A stretch of DNA of 64,000 nucleotides, taken from Heterohyrax brucei. Taxonomy: Eukaryota > Chordata > Mammalia > Hyracoidea > Procaviidae. Of the stretch, positions 57,253 to 64,000 are shown one piece after another. The notes beneath the pieces were generated by a model. It worked only from the letters and a program-made list of their open reading frames with translations, did no database searches and was not told where the DNA came from. Numbering within the stretch: the stretch's first letter is position 1; each line of letters starts with the position of its first letter. Position numbers and translations under genes: made by a program. Location of the stretch: positions 152,142,329 to 152,206,328 of the forward strand of contig CM053143.1 of the NCBI GenBank assembly GCA_028571685.1, read 5' to 3'.

Positions 57253-57443
57253 TGTGTGCCTCATACATAGTCTCAGTTCTAGATGAACAATCACCAACAT
57301 CAATTAGCAGCAATCCATCATGGATGCAAGAGGAGAGCATAAAGGCATTTGTCCTATGTCTTTGCTGATTTACTACAATAAAAAGAACACACGGACATAA
57401 GAGTAGTCCTGACTCACCAAAAAACAAAACAAAACAAAACAGA

Positions 57444-57604
57444 GAATGCCAAACCCATTGCTTTCAAGCTGATTCTCACTCATAGAGACCCTAAAGGACA
57501 CAGCAGAACTGTCCCTCAGAGTTTCCAAGAAGTGCCTGGTGGATTTGAACTGGTATCGTTCTAGTTAGCAGCCACAGCACTCATCCACTATGCCACCAGG
57601 GTTT
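57444..57604 (-). mobile_element. AfroSINE
   Basis: 'atgccaaacccattgctttc' to 'ctatgccaccagggtttt'. Confidence 0.9.
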
Positions 57605-57800
57605 TGTCCTCACTCACATTCAGACTCAAATCCTGATGCCATTGCTTCCTAGCTGAGTGAATTTTCTGAGTTTATTTTCTTACTTGTGAAAATGAGAATC
57701 CCAATACTTACCAGAAAGGCTTATAGTGAAGATTAAAACGAAAACAAAGCGCCTTGCACATACTAGGCATACATCACACAAAGAATAAATATGACTATGA
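57605..57800 (+). mobile_element. MIR
   Basis: 'cagactcaaatcctgatgcc', 'cttgtgaaaatgagaatcc', 'cgccttgcacatactaggc'. Confidence 0.75.
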
Positions 57801-58555
57801 TTGCCCATGCTAAACCACACAGCCTCCTCAGCAGTCAACAAAACCTCCTTTAGTGAAAGTGAACCAGCAAATTCCCAGCAGAAGAATGAGCCAAGTTCGT
57901 GAAGAGACGTGAGGAGAAGATAAGGGACATGCAGTTTTCTGGGTCAGGAGAACAGCTGACACGTGATACAGGGTATCTGATATGCCCAGGTGAATGTCTG
58001 AGGGCTGGGACAGGCTCTGATGTCTGTGTTCTGTCAGAGGGTGCATGGCGTTCTCCCTGAAACCCCCTAAGGGAACAGACTTCAAAGCCATAACCCTTAA
58101 ATCATTTGTACAGGGTAAGCAGCTCCTGCCTTCCTCATTTCCAAGATCTTTCTTCACCATGAGTTGAGAAGCCACCATCTTTGGGATCCTTCTTGCCTCT
58201 TTGTTAGGTTCCTGACTTTACGTGGCTTTTATGAAATTTTCCTTTGCTCTTGAGTTTCTGTTCCTTTCTCAGTCCTCTATTTTCTCGCTGCACTGGCTTT
58301 ACTTCCTCTTTCTAGGGCAGCATCTGTGACTCCAGTTGCCCAATATTTTCCTGATATTTGCAACCCCCTTCTCACTGATGACAAAGCAACAGTGAAGGGA
58401 ACAGCAAGCCCGAGGGCAGGCAGGAGGGGCCCCTTGTTAACTTGCACGCCAGCCCATGGCTGGTTCAAGGCCCCGTCTCTTCATGGAGAAAGCTGAGAAC
58501 CGCAGGGGCAGGACCCTGCCCACCGAAATGATACTCTTCCCAGGCTATTTTGGAA
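57801..58555. other. No feature recognised
   Basis: Unique-looking, higher GC at 58380-58530. Confidence 0.4.
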
Positions 58556-58560
58556 GTTGT

Positions 58561-59003
58561 CTCAGTTTCCTGGCACAGAAATACCACAAGTGAGTGTCTT
58601 TGAAGAACAGGGTTTTATTTTCTCAGAATTCAGGAGGCTAGAAGTCAGAATTTGGAGTGTTGCTCTAGTGAGAGGCTCATCTTGGTCTGTTTCAGCTTCT
58701 AGTAGTTGCTAGCAACCCTTGGTGTTTCTAGGCCTACAGATGCATGTCTTATTCGTCTGTCTTCCTATGTCCCTGTCGTGCATGCCTCTGTGTCTAATCT
58801 GCTTCTTTTTTGTTTGTTTGTTTGTTTTTTGAACTCAGAAAGCATTAGATGTAGGATCTACCCTATGCTGAGATGACCTCAAAAATCAGTCAACTAATTG
58901 ATTATATTACATTCCATTATGGAAGGTAATCACATTAAATTACATCCACAAGCACAGGGGTTAGAATTCCAACACAGATTTTGGGAGGGTACAATCTGTA
59001 ACA
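58561..59003 (-). mobile_element. MaLR-like LTR, old
   Basis: 'tgtctcagtttcctggcaca' to 'gtacaatctgtaacagc'. Contains a (TTTG) run at 58807-58829. Confidence 0.6.
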
Positions 59004-59414
59004 GCAGCTATTAGTTCCCAGCATCCCCACAGGTGTGCATCCACCAAGACACAGCATGTCCCCTCAGTCCCAGATCCTCACTCATCCACCCATCCCCTAG
59101 CCTGCTCCTGGTAAGGAGGAATTAAATGGCCATGCTAACACAGAAAATTTGCTCACCAGAGCAATGCCTCCACCCATCTTCCATCTTCTGCTTTCAAGAT
59201 CGGAGTCTCACTGCCTCAGGCTCACTTAGCAAACTGTAAATGAGTGATTCACGACCTTGCTCCTGAAAAGCAAGTTTGGGAGGAAGGGAAAGGAAGGTGA
59301 AAGAGGGTCCAATTCAATCCCCATTATTTTCCTCAGGGCCACTTGTTAATTTTGTCTTCCCTATTTCTTCTTTTCACCTATCACTGCTATTGACCTAGGT
59401 CCCTTATCCCACCC
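59004..59414. other. No feature recognised
   Basis: Unique-looking. Confidence 0.35.
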
Positions 59415-59612
59415 ACGAAAAAAATTCTGTTGCTTTCGAGTCAATTCCAACTCATGGAAAACCCATGTGTGTTTCAGGGTAGCACTGTGCTCCAGGGGGT
59501 TCTCATGTCTGCGACCATTCAGAAGCAGACTGCCAGTCCTTTCTTTCCAGGTGCCTCTAGTTAGGTCCACACTGCCAATCTTCTGGTTAGGAGTACCACC
59601 CAGGACTTTATA
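59415..59612 (-). mobile_element. AfroSINE, long form, partial
   Basis: 'tctgttgctttcgagtcaat' to 'ctggttaggagtaccacc'. Confidence 0.75.
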
Positions 59613-59668
59613 TTTGATATAAGTATGTAAGTAGTACCACCCAGAGCCTTACACTTGATATAAATGAG
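59595..59668. repeat. Imperfect tandem pair of about 43 bp
   Basis: 'gtaccacccaggactttat' and 'gtaccacccagagccttac' start the two units. Confidence 0.75.
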
Positions 59669-59798
59669 AAGAGACTAAGAGTGACAGAAGGGACATGTGA
59701 AATCCTGGTAGGGTTGGAGTGGGAGACAGGTCACAGACTTACTATGTTACAAACCGGGTATAGATAGTCTAGGCCCCCTAGGCCCTTTGTCTGTGATG

Positions 59799-60247
59799 TG
59801 ATGGTTAAGGTTATATGTCAGCTTGGCTAGACTATGATACTCCGTAGTTTGACAGACACTATATAATCATTTTCTATTTTGTGATCTGGTGTGAGCAACA
59901 GTCGGTTGAAAGGGGAATTTCCTTTGGCATAGAGTCTGCCTTCACTACACAAATGGATGCTTTGGTAAAGCTCACTCTCTTTTGATCCTTTACTCTTCTT
60001 GTCACTTGACCTCCAGTTTGGGGGATGTTAGAAGCCTTCAGCCCGCCACCTGACCTGCTGATTTTGAATTTGCCAGTCCCTGCAACCACACCAACCAGCA
60101 GAAGCCTTCAGCCTGCCACCCAACCCGCGGATCTGGAACTTGCCAGCCCCAAGGATTGCATGAGCCATTTCCTTGAAATAAATCTCCATCTGAGTATCTA
60201 TATACACTTCACTGATTTTGCACCTCTACAGAATCCAGACTAGGGCA
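59799..60247 (+). mobile_element. Solo LTR (ERVL-like), different family
   Basis: 'tgatggttaaggttatatgt' to 'atccagactagggca', with AATAAA at 60177. Contains a 40-bp imperfect internal repeat ('agaagccttcagcc'). Confidence 0.65.
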
Positions 60248-60399
60248 ATGTCTTTATTAGAAATTTTAACATTTTGTTTGCCATGAAGCTTTTGAATTTT
60301 TATTTTTAAAATAACATTACATGTAAATATTATCTATTTTTACTACTCAGTTTTTGTGTTACCTTAGTTTTTTCCCTGAGATGAGTACCTTGCTCACCC

Positions 60400-60560
60400 T
60401 AGTCTCTGCCTGGCCCTTCTAATCTTCACAGCAACCTCATGAGTAGGTTTCATTATTTCCCCTACAAAGAGGGGAAAGCAAGTCTTGGAGAGGTGAGGGG
60501 CTTTGCCCAGGTCACACAAACGGTAAGTAGAGGCGCTGTCATTTCAACTTATGTGTACTT
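60400..60560 (-). mobile_element. MIR
   Basis: 'acagcaacctcatgagtagg', 'gcccaggtcacacaaacgg'. Confidence 0.8.
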
Positions 60561-60597
60561 CCTGCTGACTTCATAAACCTTCCTCTGTGCCAGAGAC

Positions 60598-61016
60598 TGT
60601 CACGCTACAGACCACGGGCCAATGTTCTCACAAATAAAGTTTTAGTGGAACATAGTCATTAGCATTCGTTTAGTAATGTCCATGGCTACTTTTAAGGGGC
60701 TCTTGTGGGACAATTTTTAAGCACTCAGCTGCTAAGTCCGAGGTTGGTGATCCAAACCCACCCAGCAGCTCTGTGGCAGAAATAAGATCTGCTGATCAGT
60801 TTACATGAAGACTGCAGCCACAAAAACCCTACTCGGTCTCATGGGATTGCTACGAGTCAGCATCTATTCAGCAGCACCCAACAACAGCAGCAAGACAACT
60901 TTTGCACCATGATGGCAGAGCTGAAGAGCTACAACGGAGACTCTACGGCCCACAGTGCCTCAGATATTTGCTATCTGACCTTTCACAGAAAAAGTTTGGC
61001 AGCCTGTTTCTGCACC
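60598..61016 (+). mobile_element. hAT-like DNA transposon split by a SINE
   Basis: 'aataaagttttagtggaaca' and, after the SINE, 'acagaaaaagtttggcagcc'. Same family as 53105-53309. Confidence 0.65.
60697..60892 (+). mobile_element. AfroSINE, long form, RTE-type tail
   Basis: 'ggggctcttgtgggacaatt' to 'gcagcacccaacaacagc'. Confidence 0.85.
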
Positions 61017-61119
61017 ATAAAGATTAACAGAAATTTCCAAGTAGAAAACCCCATCATTACCTTTTCTTCATTCTTCAGTCACCTCTGGTTTCTGAATTTA
61101 AGGTGTACTTAGGGAAATG

Positions 61120-61455
61120 AGGAAATCTTGCTGGTGTAGTGGTTAAGTGCTACATCTGCTAACCAAAAGGTTGGCAATTCAAATCCTCCAGGTGCTTCTT
61201 GGAAACTCTATAGAGCAGTCCTACTCTGTCCTATAGGGTCATTATGAGTTGGCATCAACTGGGTGTCAGTGGGTTTTGTTTTCTTTTATTAGAGACATGG
61301 AGAAATTCTGTGGCCTAGTGGTTAAGAGCTATGGCTGCTAACCTAAAGGTTGGTAATTCAAATCCAAAAGGTACTCCTTAGAAGTGCTATGGGACACTTC
61401 TACTCTGTCCCATAGGGTCACTATGAGTTGAAATCAACTCAACAGTGATGAATAG
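61120..61455 (+). mobile_element. Two adjacent AfroSINEs
   Basis: 61120-61285 and 61300-61455, same orientation, about 15 bp apart. Confidence 0.9.
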
Positions 61456-61529
61456 AGATATGGCTAATCAGACATAGCCCAGCTTATTGTGCTGATCAAT
61501 TCATCTGGGTGATAGTTTCTTTAAGAAAG

Positions 61530-62178
61530 AAATACTGAGCTAGCAAGCAGCCATCTAAGAAGCATCAGTTGGTCCCAACCCACCTGCAGCAGAGGAGAAT
61601 GAAGGACATCAACAATATAAGGAAAATAGGAGCCCAAGAGACAGAAAGAGCCGCATAACCTGGAGACGACATCAGCAAGAGACCAGATGTGCTTGACTAC
61701 CATCAGGGACTGTTCTGACAAGAAGCACAACAGAAGGTCCCTAACGAAGCAGGAGAAAAGTGGGGTGCAGAACACAAACACTATTACAAATACCAGACTT
61801 GATGGTCTGACAGATTGGAAGGCACAGTCCCTGGATTCTCTGTTAGCCCAGAACTCAAGCCATTCCCAAAGCCAGCTCTGCAGACAAAGATTGGACTTGA
61901 CTACAGGACATAAAATGATACTAGCAAAGAGCATACTTCCTGGCTTAGTAGATGCGTGAGGCTAACTGAGCAGCTCCTGCCCAGAGGAGAGATGAGAGGG
62001 TGGAGGGGGACAGAAGCAAGTTGAATGAACACGGGAAATACAGAGTGGAAAGGAGGAGTATGTTGTCACAGTCTGGAGACAGCAGCTAGAGTTGCACAGC
62101 AATGTGTATATTAGTTTTTATATGATAAATTGACTTGAACTGTAAACTTGGACAAAGCACAGTAAGACATTAAAAAAA
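61530..62178 (+). mobile_element. L1 3' UTR, the longest plus-strand copy
   Basis: 'catcagttggtcccaaccc' to 'caaagcacagtaagacatt', with a short A run as tail. Antisense frames (61521-61934) are shadows. Confidence 0.75.
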
Positions 62179-62767
62179 GAAATACTGGAGGCTATACACA
62201 AATAAACTTAGAAATTATGTTTCTTAAGTACATAACTGAAATTTTCCTAAAAGAATTGGAAGAAAGAGTGGAATTCTCAACCACAAAAACAAACCAGGGT
62301 TTAGACACAATTCATCTTCTAAAAAGCCAGGACACTTCACCTCACCAGCCACCAGGTGTCTCTGTGAACTCCCTGCAGATCTCTGCACAGGCCACCGAAA
62401 ACACATTATATGTGAAATGTTTTTAAAATTAGCTTTAAAGAGAAAACAGAAAAAAAAAAAAACCAATTTGAAACGTAACAGCTGTAAAAGCAAATCTCCG
62501 TCATTATTTAGAAAGAGAGTAAGCTGAGTGCTCATTATATTTCAATCCATTAACAAATATAAGCTAAGAAATAGGTTATTAGATTCAATTTGTCCTAATA
62601 AATATATTTTCTAGAACATTCCTTCTTTATTCTTTCCTCACTTCTTAGCTGGATCAATCTCTAAAAATAGCACAATCCTGAAAGCCAAAAAGGAGTATTC
62701 AAGGAGGATTTGGGAGGAACTAACTCTTCCCCTTGTTTACAAGACTAGATCTCACTCCTTTAGAGCA
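62179..62767. other. No feature recognised
   Basis: AT-rich with an A run at 62451-62462. Confidence 0.4.
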
Positions 62768-62938
62768 AAACCAAAAAAACAAACCCCTGACGCTGAGTTG
62801 ATTCCAATTCAAAGAGACCCTACAGGACAGAACAGAACTGCACCATCGAGTTTCCAAGCAGTGCCTGGTGGATTCCAAGTGCTGACCTTTTGATTAGCAG
62901 CTGTAGCCCTAAACCACTACATCGCTAGCGTTTCCCCA
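62768..62938 (-). mobile_element. AfroSINE
   Basis: 'caaacccctgacgctgagtt' to 'catcgctagcgtttcc'. Confidence 0.9.
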
Positions 62939-63571
62939 TTCAGCAAGGAATTCTGAAATCAGTATTTAAACTATTTGCTTATGTTAAAAAAATAAATGGA
63001 TGAAGTACTATAGTCAAGGTCCAGGAAAACAACAGAATGGACAGTTGTACAATTCTAGAGAAATGTGTTTGTTCAGGCTTCTTATTGTCCTTTCCCCTCA
63101 TGACACCTCACCCAGCCCTCAGAAGAAAATGTAAATACTCTGGTGAAAAGACTACTTCCTCTGACCAGGATTTTTTTCTGAGTTAATTCTGCAAATAAAC
63201 CCTGTGTTTAATAACACAGAGCAACCACACAGATCCTATCTCCAAGAGTCCAGGAAAACGCCTCTTGTGGAAAGCCTCCAGCATGAATCTTCTGGAGCTT
63301 CTCCAGCTTGTCCAAGACAATGTGGCTCTTCGTTTTGAAATTGCTTCTCTACAGTAATCACACCAGGAACAGTGGCTAAGATTACTGAGTACTCGCTGCA
63401 TATTTGTGCAGTGTGCTAAACGAAGCTGGCATATATTATGTCCTTAAAGGTCGTTTCTCTGGGCTCCCAGGATAGTAAAACTCTCCTGGCTTTTTCCTAC
63501 ACTCCCAGCCACCTCCCTTCTCGATGCTGTAGTCCTCAGGACCCTGTCCCAGGCCCTTTTCTCCTCGTCCG
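62939..63571. other. No feature recognised
   Basis: Possible MIR remnant near 63365-63440; otherwise unique. Confidence 0.35.
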
Positions 63572-64000
63572 TGTCTTAGTCACCTAGAGCTACCCAAACA
63601 GAAATCCCACAGGCGTGTCATTTCAACAAACAGAAGTTTATTTCCTCTCAGTTCAGGAGGCTGGAAGTCTGAATTCAGGATGTCATCTCTAGGGGAAGGT
63701 TTCTTCTCTTTTTTGACCCTGGGAAAAGGTCCGTCTTTTTTCAGCTTCTGCTTCCCAGTTCCGTGGAGAACCGGCATAGCATCTAGCTTCCCCCTGTCCT
63801 GGCTTGCTGGGTTTGTTATTTGCTTGGGTTTGTTATTTGCTTAATCTGTTCTTTTGTATCAAAAAAGAGATTGATTTAAGACATGCCCTACACCAATACT
63901 GCCTCATTAACATAATGAAGAAAATCCTACTCTCAAATGGGATTATAGTAAGGTATAGTAAGATTTACAGCACCCTATTTTGGGGGAACACAGTTCAATC
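63572..64000 (-). mobile_element. MaLR/ERVL-like LTR, reaching the window edge
   Basis: 'gtgtcttagtcacctagagc' to 'ggaacacagttcaatc'; the last bases of the family are cut by the edge. Confidence 0.75.

Noticed and set aside
61521..61934. 137-codon minus-strand frame, membrane-like
   Set aside because: Antisense of an L1 3' UTR; hydrophobicity comes from base composition.
1..64000. CRISPR array, operon, phage or bacterial system
   Set aside because: The window is mammalian: introns, SINEs, LTRs and L1s throughout. The tandem repeats lack spacer structure.

Overview
This is eukaryotic, mammalian genomic DNA. It has one recognisable protein-coding gene, CHRNA9 (nicotinic acetylcholine receptor subunit alpha-9), on the minus strand. 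Everything else is dense, layered interspersed repeats. The repeats point to Afrotheria, most likely an elephant. More than forty copies of a tRNA-derived SINE are present, with an A-box-like 'gtggttaag', a B-box-like 'gttcgaatccacc' and an ending like 'gagtcagaatcgactc'; I recognise these as AfroSINE. The same hairpin ending closes several long RTE-type LINEs (RTE1_LA-like, from memory). No alignment was run, so species and subfamily names are recognition, not proof.

Layout. 1-3400: an old repeat split by a SINE, an L1 3' end and a MaLR-like LTR. 3985-9070: a SINE split by a 3.1-kb L1 that lacks its 3' half, then a minus-strand RTE with a hairpin-like inverted 5' end. 9430-17755: LTRs, a near full-length RTE with an inverted 5' half (about 11.1-14.7 kb), MIR, L1 and SINEs. 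17755-29500: low-gene sequence with RTE pieces, a foldback mariner, an LTR-like segment with an ISRE-like site, and SINEs. 29551-44572: CHRNA9, five coding exons, 478 codons, intact. 44573-64000: 5' flank of CHRNA9, with SINEs, an internally deleted RTE, a G-rich minisatellite, an RTE carrying an LTR insertion, a second foldback mariner, hAT-like fragments and LTRs. No exon of another gene was recognised.

CHRNA9 encodes an alpha subunit that forms acetylcholine-gated cation channels, with alpha-10, in cochlear and vestibular hair cells (family knowledge). The Cys-loop, the vicinal cysteine pair, four membrane segments and all eight splice sites are present, so the gene looks functional.

The repeats interact. 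RTE and SINEs share both a 3' hairpin tail and an internal module, which suggests that the SINEs were assembled from RTE pieces. Six very short insertions (about 30-40 bp) carry the same hairpin with a different tail, and two of them have clear target-site duplications. This short-element family and the long-arm mariner derivatives are the least ordinary things seen.
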